This document shows positions 8,765 to 18,200 of a DNA stretch of 64,000 bases, one piece after another (the stretch's first letter is position 1; each line of letters starts with the position of its first letter). This DNA comes from Micromonospora sp. WMMD980 (GTDB lineage: Bacteria > Actinomycetota > Actinomycetes > Mycobacteriales > Micromonosporaceae). Both the position numbers and the translations under genes were made by a program. Location of the stretch: positions 4,464,001-4,528,000 of the forward strand of contig NZ_JARUBE010000003.1 in NCBI RefSeq assembly GCF_029626035.1. Reading direction: 5' to 3'. Below the pieces are notes generated by a model, which had not been told where the DNA came from, searched no databases, and worked only from the letters and a program-made list of their open reading frames with translations.

Positions 8765-8777
8765 GTAGAAAGCCTAC
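8765..8777. promoter_or_regulatory. Dyad over the padR -10 region
   Basis: GTAG-aaagc-CTAC lies directly upstream of the PadR start codon and overlaps the only plausible -10 hexamer on that strand. Candidate autoregulatory operator. Confidence 0.35.
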
Positions 8778-8908
8778 TTGTCGGGGCTTCGGGACGCCAC
8801 CGGGGTGCGGCTCCCAACCGGAACCGCTCGCCCACTAGGGTATGTGCGCAGAGTCACTCGGCGGCGCGACGCCGCCGGGTGGGCACCCGAACGCACACGG
8901 AGGTCAGC

Positions 8909-9850
8909 GTGGCCCGCCAGTCGCCCCAACGGCCCGACGCCGACGAGCCCGAGCTCGACGACACCGAGACGCCGGCCGCAGCAGACGAGGTCGAGGTCGA
9001 CCGCCCGGCGGCGGACCGCGCACTCTGGGACGAGGTGCGGATCGACCCGGTGGAGATCGCCCTGCCCGCCGGCACCGGCTACACGCTGCGGGCCTATCGG
9101 CCGGCGCGCGAGCTGACCCCGACCGATGTCGCCGAGCGCGACCTGGACGACCCCTTCCTGGCCCGACGCCAGGTCGTCGAGGCCGAGGACGACGAGGAGG
9201 TGGTGATCCTCGACGAGGAGTTCGCCGCCCTCAACGACGACGAGGACGAGGACGAGGAGAAGGACGGGAAGCGCGCCGCGACCCGCCGCGGCATGGCCGA
9301 CGACGACGACGCGGACGACGCGGACGACGCGGACGACGCGGACGACGACGATGCCGCGGGCGACGAGGAGGTGCCGGTCTTCCTCACCCACCGGGGCCGG
9401 CTGCTGCTGTTCAAGACGCCGGAGTCACTCGTCACTTTCATCCGTTCCGGTGCGCCCAACGATTTGTCCCAGCTGGACAGTTGGAATGAACTGTCCGAAC
9501 GGTTGGAACCGGCCGACATCGCCCCTCTGGACGAGGACACCTACGAGCTCGACCTGGTGGTGGAGAACCTGCGCGGCGGGCACGACGCGTGGGATCCCGC
9601 ACTCCTGATCGAGGCCGGGGAGATCGCCCGTGACCTGGCGTACGCCCTGCGCCTACCGGCCGTGCTCGACATGCTCTCGGCCGGCTCCAGCCTGGACGAT
9701 CTGGACGAGGCGCTGCGTGCTTCCGTCAACGGCGGAGTCGGTGGTTTCCTCGGTCGCCGCCGGTTGAAGAAAATCGGGGCACAAACCGCAAGTTTGGGTT
9801 GGCGCACCATTGTCGGCAAGATCTCTGCGGTTGTGGACTGGCGCGACTGA
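8909..9850 (+). CDS. Acidic protein of unknown function, first gene of the conservon-like island
   Basis: 313 residues, not assigned to a family by me. Residues 1-50 are disordered and Glu/Asp-rich. A short conserved-looking block (WDEVRIDPVEIALPAGTGYTLRAYRPA) follows, then an extremely acidic linker including a DDA repeat. The folded C-terminal part begins VFLTHRGRLLLFKTPESLV and ends FLGRRRLKKIGAQTASLGWRTIVGKI, with a basic patch. GTG 8909 is preferred because GGAGG lies 6 bases upstream. The next gene begins 63 bases downstream on the same strand, so the two are probably co-transcribed. Similar proteins are sometimes labelled primosomal or primase in actinobacteria, but I see no primase motif. 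Confidence 0.7.
   Translation: MARQSPQRPDADEPELDDTETPAAADEVEVDRPAADRALWDEVRIDPVEIALPAGTGYTLRAYRPARELTPTDVAERDLDDPFLARRQVVEAEDDEEVVILDEEFAALNDDEDEDEEKDGKRAATRRGMADDDDADDADDADDADDDDAAGDEEVPVFLTHRGRLLLFKTPESLVTFIRSGAPNDLSQLDSWNELSERLEPADIAPLDEDTYELDLVVENLRGGHDAWDPALLIEAGEIARDLAYALRLPAVLDMLSAGSSLDDLDEALRASVNGGVGGFLGRRRLKKIGAQTASLGWRTIVGKISAVVDWRD
9311..9346 (+). repeat. Four tandem 9-bp repeats
   Basis: Four perfect copies of GCGGACGAC encode Ala-Asp-Asp units in the acidic linker of the preceding protein. Copy number is a multiple of codons, so slippage would change linker length without breaking the frame. Confidence 0.9.
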
Positions 9851-9913
9851 CCCGGAGCGGGGAGCATCAGTCTCTGGCAGAACAAGACCTGTGTCCGGGA
9901 GGAGGACGACGCC

Positions 9914-12310
9914 GTGGCGCTCGTGCGCGTGTACTGCGGTCTGGCCTCGGCAGATCCGGCCGACCGAACGGCTTCGGCCGGAACGACGCTGACGTCCGCT
10001 GTGGTCGACGACGCAGGCCGTCTTCTGCACGTCTGTGAGATCGGTGACGAGCCCGCCGGCTATGCCCGGCTGGTCGCGCTGCTGGTGGAGCGGTCCGGTG
10101 GGCCGAGCGGGGCGGCCATCGCCGCGGACAGCGACGACCACACCGTCACCTCGCTGCTCAGCGCCGCCGGCCGGCCGCTCGCGATCGCGGACGACGACTC
10201 GGTGGACGACTTCGCCGAGCGCTTCGCCGACGACGACTCCCTGGAGGAGATGCAGTCCCCGCCCGCCGAGCGCCGCGCGGTCGGCCTCGCCCGGGCGCTC
10301 CAGGCCGGCGCGCTCTCCGCGGTGAGCCTCCCCGCGCCGCGCGACCTCGCCGGCTACAAGCAGGTCCTGTCCGCGCACGCGGCACTGGCCAGCGGGCGGC
10401 ACTCGGCGGCGGTGACGCTGCGCGAGGTGCTCCGCGAGCTCTACCCGGCCGCGCTGCGGGCCTACCCCGACCCGGCCGAGCCGGTCGCCCTCGCGGTGCT
10501 CGACGCGCTGCCCGAGCCGAGCATGCTGACCGGCGCCGGCCGTGGCCGGGAGATCGGCGCGGCCACCGACGCGGTTACCGCGCAGGTGGCCGCCGAGGGC
10601 CTGGCGGACACCGACACCGTCACCGAGGCGGTGACCGCGCTGCGCGTCGCCATCTCCGAGACGCCCCGACGAGCCACCGTCAGCCGGGTGCTCACCGCCG
10701 CCGTCGCCGAGACCGTGCGGCAGGCCGTCGCATCCGTCCGGGCCTGCGACGCCGGCTGCGACGCGCTTGTCGGCGCGTTGGCCGAACGGGCCACGCCCGC
10801 CCCGGCCGCGGGCCGCCGGGCCGCCGCCCGTCGCGGCGAGCCGGTCGACGAGCTGACCGCCGCACCCGCCGGTCTGCGGCCGGTGCGGCCGGCCCAGCCC
10901 GAGCCGACCGTCGAGCCGGTCGGCCGACGCAGCCGTCCCGAGCCGGAGCCCGACGCCACCGAGCCGGCGGGCCGGCGCAGCCGTCCCGAGCCGGTCCCCG
11001 GCGGTCGGCGCAGCCGCCCGGAGCCGGTCTCCGGTCCGGCCACCCCGAGCACGCCCCGACCGCTCGGCCCGCCGCCGGTGGCGCCCGCCCCGGTCGCGCC
11101 GCCGCCGGTCGCCCCGGCCCCGGTGACCCCGGTCGCCCCGGCCGCGGCGCTGGGCCGGCCGATGTCCGCGCCCCCGAGCCGTCCCGAGCCGACCGGCGCC
11201 CCGCTGCCCTCACGGGTCGACGGGCCGACCAACCGGCCGGTCTCCGCGCCGCCCCCGCCACCGCCCGGCATCACCCCGATCGCCCCGTCCCAGCGCGGTG
11301 CGGTGCCGCCGGCCGAGGCCGGCGAACCGTTCCGTCCGACGCTGACCACCGCCGCGATCAACAAGGCGCGGGCCGAGCGGCAGCGCACGGTCATCCCGCC
11401 GCGCCCGGAGACCACTCCGGCGGAGCCGCCGACCGGCGGGTTCAGTGCCACCGACCTGAGCATCCCGGTGCCGAGCCCCCGACCGTCCGCACCGGAGCCC
11501 GCACCGCCGGGCTCCCGGGCCAACTGGCCGCTCGTCAACAACGGCGACGACCAGGTCGACCGCGAGCGAGAGGCGCCCGCCTACCCGTACGGGCGGGGCG
11601 TGGACGCGCCGAGCGACCCGGGTCGGGTCACCCCGCCGTGGCTCGCCGACGACCTGCCGCCGGAGCCGCCGATGCTGCGGCTGGTCGAGCCGCCGCCGCT
11701 GGCCGACCGGGCGCTGCGCTCCGAACTGGACCGGCCGACCGACCCGGGCCTGGAGACACCGCCGCTGCGGCTCGTCGACCGGGGCGACGCGGCCCGGACG
11801 GCGCCCCGCGTCGAGATGCCCGCGCCGCTGGAGCGGCGGCCGGCGCCGAAGGAGCACCGGCCCCCGCCGGTCTCCGACGAGGGCGACGGCGACCTGCTGA
11901 TCTTCGCGCAGGCCAAGTCCGCCTGGTTCGTCGGGCACGGCGACGAGGCCGACCTGGAGTGGGCCTCCACCGCCGACACCGGCTGGCAGGCCGCCGAGCA
12001 GGCGGCCCGCCCGGCGATCGGCGCGGAGACGAAGGCGGGCCTGCCCAAGCGGGTGCCGCAGGCCAACCTGGTGCCGGGTTCCCCGCTGCGCGAGGAGCGT
12101 CCACTGCGGATCGTCCGCAACGCGGCCAGCCTCGCTGAGAACACCACCGGCTACTTCCGGGGTTGGCGGCGCGGTCAGGAGATCGGCGGCTTCGCGGTCG
12201 GCGGTCGACCCGGTCGGGAGGCGGCCGGTGGCTGGGACTTCAGCCGCGACACCGGCGACCGCGACGACGAGCGGGAATACGAATACCGCTCGGCGGGCTA
12301 CCGGTCCTGA
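9914..12310 (+). CDS. Large protein: degenerate IS110-like N-terminal fold, Pro-rich linker, kinase-type tail
   Basis: 798 residues from GTG 9914, preceded by GGGAGGAGG. Residues 1-290 follow the element order of an IS110-type DEDD transposase: a strand with GLAS where transposases have GID; VVDDAGRLLHVCEIGDEPAGYARLVALL; GAAIAADSDDHTVTSLL; and a helical block around LREVLRELYPAALRAYPDPAEPVALAVLDALPEPS. The first catalytic Asp appears lost, so it is unlikely to be an active transposase. Residues about 300-650 are Pro/Ala-rich with repeated GRRSRPEP units. Residues 660-770 carry motifs LxIFx4SAWF (SAWF at 669-672), DxGWxAA, GLPKRVPQANLVPGS (709-723) and YFRGWRRG, which recur in the sensor kinase at 15251-18967. 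The function is unknown; a scaffold or partner of the conservon proteins is plausible. Confidence 0.7.
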   Translation: MALVRVYCGLASADPADRTASAGTTLTSAVVDDAGRLLHVCEIGDEPAGYARLVALLVERSGGPSGAAIAADSDDHTVTSLLSAAGRPLAIADDDSVDDFAERFADDDSLEEMQSPPAERRAVGLARALQAGALSAVSLPAPRDLAGYKQVLSAHAALASGRHSAAVTLREVLRELYPAALRAYPDPAEPVALAVLDALPEPSMLTGAGRGREIGAATDAVTAQVAAEGLADTDTVTEAVTALRVAISETPRRATVSRVLTAAVAETVRQAVASVRACDAGCDALVGALAERATPAPAAGRRAAARRGEPVDELTAAPAGLRPVRPAQPEPTVEPVGRRSRPEPEPDATEPAGRRSRPEPVPGGRRSRPEPVSGPATPSTPRPLGPPPVAPAPVAPPPVAPAPVTPVAPAAALGRPMSAPPSRPEPTGAPLPSRVDGPTNRPVSAPPPPPPGITPIAPSQRGAVPPAEAGEPFRPTLTTAAINKARAERQRTVIPPRPETTPAEPPTGGFSATDLSIPVPSPRPSAPEPAPPGSRANWPLVNNGDDQVDREREAPAYPYGRGVDAPSDPGRVTPPWLADDLPPEPPMLRLVEPPPLADRALRSELDRPTDPGLETPPLRLVDRGDAARTAPRVEMPAPLERRPAPKEHRPPPVSDEGDGDLLIFAQAKSAWFVGHGDEADLEWASTADTGWQAAEQAARPAIGAETKAGLPKRVPQANLVPGSPLREERPLRIVRNAASLAENTTGYFRGWRRGQEIGGFAVGGRPGREAAGGWDFSRDTGDRDDEREYEYRSAGYRS

Positions 12311-12357
12311 CGCCTGCCGCACCACCTGGTGTTCCTGCCCACACCCGGATAATTTGA

Positions 12358-12391
12358 CGCCGGGTCCGGCCGGCCGGGAACATACCCGGCG
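12358..12391 (+). terminator. Possible hairpin between the large protein and the lipoprotein gene
   Basis: Arms CGCCGGGT and ACCCGGCG (8 bp) separated by 18 bases, in the 125-bp gap. It could be a terminator or attenuator. There is no T tract. Confidence 0.3.
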
Positions 12392-12435
12392 GACCAGCGG
12401 CGGCGCGCGTTCGCCGTGGTGGGAAGGCGACTCCA

Positions 12436-13659
12436 TTGGCGACACCGGCATTCGACTCCACCGTGCTCACCCGGCGGGGCGTCCTCGCGGCCGCGGCCGG
12501 CAGTCTGCTGCTCGCGGGTTGCGGGCCGCAGGGTCAGCGGCCCGACGACGGTGCCAGCAGCAGCAGCGCGCCCGGTGACCAGACTCTGGTCGTCGGCGTC
12601 AGCCTGGAACTGAGTGGCCGGGGCGCGGCGCTCGGTGTGGTGCAAGGGCGCGCGCTGGAGATCACCGCGGAGACGCTGAACCGGTCCGGGATCCCGGTCG
12701 GGAACGTGCTCCGGTCGGTCCGGCTGGAGATCCGGGACAACGGCAGCGACCCGGGGGTCGCCGGCCGGCACGCCGCCGAGTTGACCGGCGCCGGGGCGCA
12801 CGCGCTGGTCGGTGGCGTCCTCGGCGACACCGCCACGGCCATCGCGGTGACCGCCCAGCGGGTCAAGACGCCGTTCCTCGCGCTGGGCTTCTCCGACCGC
12901 CTCGTGCAGCCGCTGTCCGAACGCACCTTCAGCTTCAAGCTCACCCCGGACGCCGCTGACATGGCTCGCCGGATGGTGGACCTGCTCGAATCGCAGCGCG
13001 TCGGCCGGGTGTCCCTGCTGGCCGAGGACGGCCCGCACGGCGACTCCGGCGTGCGGGCGCTCCGGGAGGCGTTCGCCAGCAGCACCGTGGACCTGGGACG
13101 CACGGTGCGCCTACCGGCCGGCGGGCGGAGCTTCCGCGCCGCCGCGGAGCGGGCCAGCGCCGGAAACCCGGACGCCGTCATCGTGTGGGGCACCGCACCC
13201 GACTCCGGCACCGCGGCGCGGGAGTTGCGCCGCGCCGGCCACCGGGGGGCTCTCTTCTTCGACGCCGGCGCGGTCGTCGACGACACGTTGAGCGACGCCA
13301 ACGCGAAGGCCGTCGAGGGTGCGTACGCGGTGCACCCGGCCTGCCTCGGCGGTTCCGCGCTCATGGCCACCAGCGGAGCGCTGGTGGCCCGGCGGGACTT
13401 CGACTACCGCTACACCCGGAAGCACGGCACGTCGGTCGGCTTCGCCCCCTACGCGGCGGACGCGCTGCAACTCCTCGCCGCGGCGGCCCGGAAGGCGACG
13501 AGCCTCGACCGGGGCCGGCTGCGGGCGTTCCTGCAGACCCAGATGAGCGAGGGCATCGCGGGTGGGTACGCGTTCACGGCGAATCGACACGGGGGCATGG
13601 AGGCCGACTCGCTCGGCGTCTACCGGGTGATCCAGGGCGGCTGGTCCCGGTACGCCTGA
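12436..13659 (+). CDS. Branched-chain amino acid-type substrate-binding lipoprotein
   Basis: 407 residues, TTG start with GGGAAGG at 12420-12426. The N-terminal signal has twin arginines (TRRGVLAAAAGSLLLAGC) and lipobox LLAGC, giving a lipid-anchored extracytoplasmic protein. The mature part begins TLVVGVSLELSGRGAALGVVQGRALE and continues with the Leu/Ile/Val-binding fold (type 1 periplasmic-binding), including LVGGVLGDTATAIAV, FSFKLTPDAADMARRMV, DAVIVWGTAPDSGTAARELRRAG, and AADALQLLAAAARKA near the C-terminus. No permease or ATPase genes are nearby, so it may act as a stand-alone ligand sensor. It sits between the tail-motif protein and the convergent conservon operon, which suggests (inference) that it supplies ligand to the sensor kinase. 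Confidence 0.85.
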   Translation: MATPAFDSTVLTRRGVLAAAAGSLLLAGCGPQGQRPDDGASSSSAPGDQTLVVGVSLELSGRGAALGVVQGRALEITAETLNRSGIPVGNVLRSVRLEIRDNGSDPGVAGRHAAELTGAGAHALVGGVLGDTATAIAVTAQRVKTPFLALGFSDRLVQPLSERTFSFKLTPDAADMARRMVDLLESQRVGRVSLLAEDGPHGDSGVRALREAFASSTVDLGRTVRLPAGGRSFRAAAERASAGNPDAVIVWGTAPDSGTAARELRRAGHRGALFFDAGAVVDDTLSDANAKAVEGAYAVHPACLGGSALMATSGALVARRDFDYRYTRKHGTSVGFAPYAADALQLLAAAARKATSLDRGRLRAFLQTQMSEGIAGGYAFTANRHGGMEADSLGVYRVIQGGWSRYA

Positions 13660-13730
13660 CCGTCCCGGCCGGACCGTCCTCGCCGCACGGTCCGGCCGAG
13701 GGGTGGCGACAGGTCCGGCGACGGACAGCA

Positions 13731-13767
13731 GGAAGCGCCCGGTGGCCCAAGGCCGCCGGGCGCTTCC
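13731..13767. terminator. Bidirectional terminator hairpin
   Basis: Arms GGAAGCGCCCGG and CCGGGCGCTTCC, extendable inward as GGCC/GGCC with one unpaired base per side, sit between the convergent lipoprotein and GTPase genes. It can serve both transcripts. Confidence 0.85.
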
Positions 13768-13776
13768 GCGTGTCGG

Positions 13777-14391
13777 TCAGGCGGGCGCGACGGCCCGCGA
13801 GCGCCGCATGGTGAGCACGTACTCGACCAGCGAGATCAGCACGTGCTTCGTCGACTCCCGGTTACGGGCGTCGCAGGGCACCACCGGCACGTCGCGGGAG
13901 ATCGCCAACGCGTCCCGGACGTCCTGCGGGTCGTGGTACTGCATGCCGTCGAAGCAGTTGATGGCCACCAGGTACGGCAGCCGCCGGTGCTCGAAGAAGT
14001 CGATGGCGGCGAAGCAGTCGGCGAGCCGACGGGTGTCGACCATCACCACCGCGCCGATCGCTCCCCGGACCAACTCGTCCCACATGAACCAGAACCGCGT
14101 CTGACCCGGCGTACCGAAGAGGTACAGGATCAGGTCACGGTCGATCGAGATACGACCGAAGTCCATCGCCACCGTGGTCGTCGTCTTGCCCGGCACCTGC
14201 CGGGTGTCGTCGACGCCCACGCCGGCGGAGGTCATGATCGCCTCCGTGGTCAGCGGCGTGATCTCCGAGACCGAGCCGACCAGCGTCGTCTTGCCGACGC
14301 CGAAACCACCGGCGATAACGATCTTCGCCGACGTCACGCGTCCGCTCGGCACCGGCGGCCGGTGCGACATGTCAGAGCCTGCGAAGTCCAC
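13777..14391 (-). CDS. Conservon-type Ras/Arf-like GTPase (CvnD family)
   Basis: A 204-residue ATP/GTP-binding protein. The P-loop is GGFGVGKTT near residues 29-37. Switch regions carry TEAIMTSAGVGVDD and KTTTTVAMDFGRI. The G3 element is LFGTPGQTRFWFMWDEL (GTPGQ instead of DTAGQ), and the G4 is INCFDG rather than NKxD, both usual for the MglA/conservon group. The last gene of the operon kinase, LC7, DUF742, GTPase. GTG 14391 overlaps the DUF742 gene by 20 bases; an internal ATG at 14370, one base after the DUF742 stop, is an alternative. The longer start is kept because homologues I recall have a short leader resembling MDFAGSD. Role: downstream switch of a membrane-kinase signalling complex. 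Confidence 0.92.
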   Translation of the reverse strand: MDFAGSDMSHRPPVPSGRVTSAKIVIAGGFGVGKTTLVGSVSEITPLTTEAIMTSAGVGVDDTRQVPGKTTTTVAMDFGRISIDRDLILYLFGTPGQTRFWFMWDELVRGAIGAVVMVDTRRLADCFAAIDFFEHRRLPYLVAINCFDGMQYHDPQDVRDALAISRDVPVVPCDARNRESTKHVLISLVEYVLTMRRSRAVAPA

Positions 14392-14749
14392 TCAGCACCC
14401 TCTCCAGCAATTCAGTGCCCACCGCGTCGTCGGAGTCGTCCAGAATGGTCGGCTCGTGGACCGCGACCAGGCCATCCGTCGCCATGTCGGCGATGAGCAC
14501 CCGGGCCACGCCGAGCGGGAGCTGCATCCGCGCCGCGATCTCGGCGAGCGACTGCACACGTCCGTCACACAACGCGGCTATGTACTGGTGTTCACGGCCC
14601 TGGCCACTGTTGCCAGTGGCCACCGCACGGCCGCGCACCGTCGTCTCGACGAGCGCCTCCAGGGCGATGTCGAGCCGGGGGCGGGTACGACCACGGGTCA
14701 CGGCGTACGGCCGGACCAACGCTCCGGTCGGTTCGTCACGATCCGCCAT
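14372..14749 (-). CDS. DUF742 protein (CvnC family)
   Basis: 125 residues. LVRPYAVTRGRTRP near the N-terminus, the winged-helix-like core QYIAALCDGRVQSLAEIAARMQLPLGVARVLIADMATDGLVAVHEP, and LLERVLSGLRRL at the end are the DUF742 hallmarks. ATG 14749 is chosen over GTG 14779 because GGAGGTGA lies 8 bases upstream of the ATG, inside the longer reading. The third gene of the conservon-type operon. In characterised conservons this protein associates with the roadblock and GTPase proteins at the membrane; the DNA-binding-like fold suggests a possible regulatory output (inference). Confidence 0.92.
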   Translation of the reverse strand: MADRDEPTGALVRPYAVTRGRTRPRLDIALEALVETTVRGRAVATGNSGQGREHQYIAALCDGRVQSLAEIAARMQLPLGVARVLIADMATDGLVAVHEPTILDDSDDAVGTELLERVLSGLRRL

Positions 14750-14849
14750 GTCGCCGCTCACCTCCCTCGTACCCGACACCGGCTCGCCCCGGTGACACCC
14801 GTCGCTGTCGTTGTCGTTCCCGCTCCTGACCCACCGGCCAGCGCGTCAT

Positions 14850-15254
14850 TCAGCCCATCATCCCCACAGCCGTACGCGGCTGTGGCGTCAGGGCGTCGCC
14901 CACCCGGTCGACGAGCAGGGCCATCTCGTACCCGACCTGGCCCACGTCGCAGCTGCGCGCCGCGAGCACCGCGAACGACGAGCCGTCGGAGATGGACATC
15001 AGGAACAGGAAACCGTTGTCCATCTCGACGACTGTCTGCAGCACCGCCCCGCCCTCGAAGCAGCGCGCCGCGCCCTGGGTCAGGCTGACCAGGCCGGATG
15101 CGATCGCCGCAAGCTGGTCGGCGCGGTCCCGCGGAAGGTCACGCGACGAGGCGAGAAGCAGGCCGTCGGCCGAGACCGCGACCGCGTGCGCCACGCCGGG
15201 CACCCGGTCGGCGAAGTTGGCGAGCAGCCATCCGAGATCCTGCGTAGTAGTCAT
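14850..15254 (-). CDS. Roadblock/LC7-domain protein (CvnB family)
   Basis: 134 residues forming a single roadblock domain: [29 protein letters not shown] at the start, then [22 protein letters not shown] and [17 protein letters not shown]. Such proteins act as regulators of MglA-type GTPases. ATG 15254 overlaps the kinase stop codon as ATGA, so it is translationally coupled to the kinase. A 100-bp gap separates it from the DUF742 gene. Confidence 0.93.
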   Translation of the reverse strand: MTTTQDLGWLLANFADRVPGVAHAVAVSADGLLLASSRDLPRDRADQLAAIASGLVSLTQGAARCFEGGAVLQTVVEMDNGFLFLMSISDGSSFAVLAARSCDVGQVGYEMALLVDRVGDALTPQPRTAVGMMG

Positions 15255-18200
15255 CCTTGTTGCTCCTTCTGCCCGCTCCCGGCCACCGGGCCTGAGCCAG
15301 ACTGCGAGGACTGCTGCCCGCCCGGAGTGCCCTCCGGGCCGGTCGTGTTGCTGTCGGTCGGGTGGTTACGGCCCCGCTGGACACCCCGATGGTAGGCCGA
15401 GAGCAGACCCCGGACGGCCTCCGGCGTCCGCCGCTGCACCGCCGGTGACGGCTTGTCGATGCTGCCCGGCACGAGCTGCGCCATCGGCGTCCGCTTCGGC
15501 AGGCCCTTCTGGGTGGTCTCCGCGACCGGCACCTCGGTGGCCGCCGAGGCGGCACGCCACCCGTCGTCCGCCGCGGTCTGCCACGGCGACGACTGCTGCG
15601 GCGCCGCCGGCTGCCGGGTGGGCAACCCCCCGGTGTACGCGGGACGGCCGTTCCCGTTCGCCGCCCGGTTGTCCCGCGGTGTTCCGCCGGCCGTCGGGGT
15701 CTGTGCCATCGGTGCGTTACCTGTCGTTGCGGGTGTCGGCTGCGGCACGGGTCGGCCGGCGGTGTCCACCTTGGCGAACTGCTGGGTCGCGGCACCGTTC
15801 GCCGGGGCCGCCGGGGCGGGCGTCGCGGCCTCCTCGTTCGGCCCCGGCCGGCGGGTGCGGAACCAGGCGGACTCGAGCTCCCGGAAGATCGGCAGCTCCA
15901 TCGTCTCGTCCGCGTACCGCTGGCGGTTGCCGGCCTGCTGCGGCGCGACCTGCCGCGGCGCGGGGGCCGGCGGCGGGGCGGCGGGCTGCCGCTCGGCGGC
16001 GGACGGGGTCTCGGACCGCGGGACCCGGGGCAGCTCGGTGGTCATGTCCATGCCGCTGGTCTGTCGCTCCGAGGTGGCCGGAGCCGGGACCGGGGCGGCG
16101 ACCGGCGGCCAGACCGGCGGCGCGCCCACGTGCGGCGCGGGCGCCGGGCGCGACGGCGGCTGGTCGGCCGGCGGCGCGGAGACCGGGTCGGCCATCGGGC
16201 CGGAGACCGGTGCCGCGGAGACCGGCCGGGTCGGCAGCGGGGTGCCGGAGACCGGAGCGGCGGACACCGGACGGGTCGGCAGCGGGTTCCCCGAGACCGG
16301 CGCCGCCGACACCGGACGGCCGGAGTACGCGTCGCCGGCGGCCGGTCGGCCCGAGTAGGGGTCGCCCTGGTACGGGTCGCCCGAGACCGGGTGGCCGGAG
16401 ACCGGGGCGGCCGACACGGGACGGCCGGCGAACGGGTGGCCGGCGGCCGGCGCGCCGGAGACCGGCGGCAGCGGCGGCGCGGACACCGGCGGGACCGGCG
16501 GCGCGGAGACCGGGGGCGGGCTGTAGGGCCGCGCCTCGGGGCTGCTGGGGAGCTGCCGCGGGATCGCCGGCTGCTGGCCGCTGACGGCCGGGTCGCCGTC
16601 GCCCGGGTTGCGTCGCTGGGGCAGCGGATCGATCGACTGGCCGTTCGAGGGCCGGGGCGGGTAGCCGTCGCCGGCGCTCGCGTTGGCCCCGGTCAGGTCG
16701 GACCAGGCCGGCATGGCGCGACCGGCGTTGGCCGGGGTGCCGGCGCCGTTGCGGTGGCCCGGGTCGAAGGACCGGCCGCCGAGCGTGACCTGGTTGCCGG
16801 AGGCGCCGGGGTGCGGTGCCGGCGGCGGGTTGTGCGGGCCGTTGCCGAGGGCGGCCAGCGCGCCGAAGGCCGGTGCCGGGCCGGCGCCGAAGGCCGGCGC
16901 GGGGGTGCCGAAGGCCGGCGCGGGGCCGCCCTGCTGCGGGCCGGCGGCCGGGAGCGCCGGTGCCGGCTGCCCGCGCCCGGCGAGCGCGCGCGGCACCAGG
17001 ACCGTGGTGGGCAGCGTGACGTCGGCGACGGTGCCCCGGTCGGCGGCGGGCCGCAGCTCGACCTTGACGCCGTGCCGGGCCGCCAACCGGGCGACCACGA
17101 CGAGGCCCATCATCCGGGAGACCGCCACGTCCACCTGGGGCGGCGTGGCGAGTCGCTCGTTCAGGTCGTGGAGCTGGTCGGCGCTGATGCCGATGCCGCG
17201 GTCCTCCACGTAGAGCGAGGCGCGGTCGCCGACCCGGCGGGCCTCCACCATGACGTGCGAGTCCGGCGGGGAGAACGCGGTGGCGTTGTCGAACAGCTCG
17301 GCGACCAGGTGCACCAGGTCGTTGACCGCGTGCGCGGCGACCTCGATGTCCCGGTCGATGACGCCGAACTCGATCCGGGTGTAGTGCTCGACCTCGGACT
17401 GGGCGGCGCGCAGCACGTCGATCAGGGCGGCCGGCTCGCGCTGCACCCGGGTGGAGTCCGCCCCGGCGAGGACCAGCAGGTTCTCGTCGTTCCGGCGCAT
17501 CCGGGTGGCCAGGTGGTCGAGCTGGAACAGCTCGGCCAGGCGGTCCGGGTCCTCCTCGCCACGCTCCAGCCGGTCGAGGTGACCGATCAGGCGGTCGACC
17601 AGGATTTGCGAACGGCGGGCCAGGTTGACGAACATGGTCGCGACGGACGCGCGCAGCGCGGCCTGCTCGGCCGCGGTCCGGACCGCCTCCAGGTGGACGG
17701 CGTTGAACGCCTCGGTCACCTGGCCGAACTCGTCCTTGCTGCGCACCGGCAGCGGCTCGGCGATCTGGTTGGCGAGCTGCACCGGGGAGAGCTGGCCGGT
17801 CACCTGCGGGTCGCGCAGCCGGGCGACCGCCTGCGGCAGGCCGTACTGGGCCACCGAGAGGGCGCCCTGGCGCAGGTCGCGCAGCGAGCGGGCCATCGAG
17901 CGGGCGACCAGGTAGGCGAAGAGGATGGCCAGCAGCAGCATGGTGAGCAGCAGGCCGGTCGTGAGGAACACCTGGCGTTGGGTGTCCGAGCGCAGCTCGT
18001 CGGCCTGCCGGACCACGTTGCCGTCGAGCCGGGACTCGACCGCGCGGATCAGCTTGGCGTTGCCCACCATGGCCTGGTCCCACTGGTCCGGACCGAACGG
18101 CGCGCCCCGCATGGAGCCGCTGTTGTTGGCCCGCATGAAGCCGGAGAGGTTTTCCGCCTTGCGCAGGTCCGGACCCTCGACGGTCCGGTCGAAGAACTCG

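Noticed and set aside
9914..12310. An active IS110 mobile element
   Set aside because: No inverted or direct repeats at the ends, first catalytic Asp apparently missing, long Pro-rich linker and kinase-type tail fused; it fits a resident gene.
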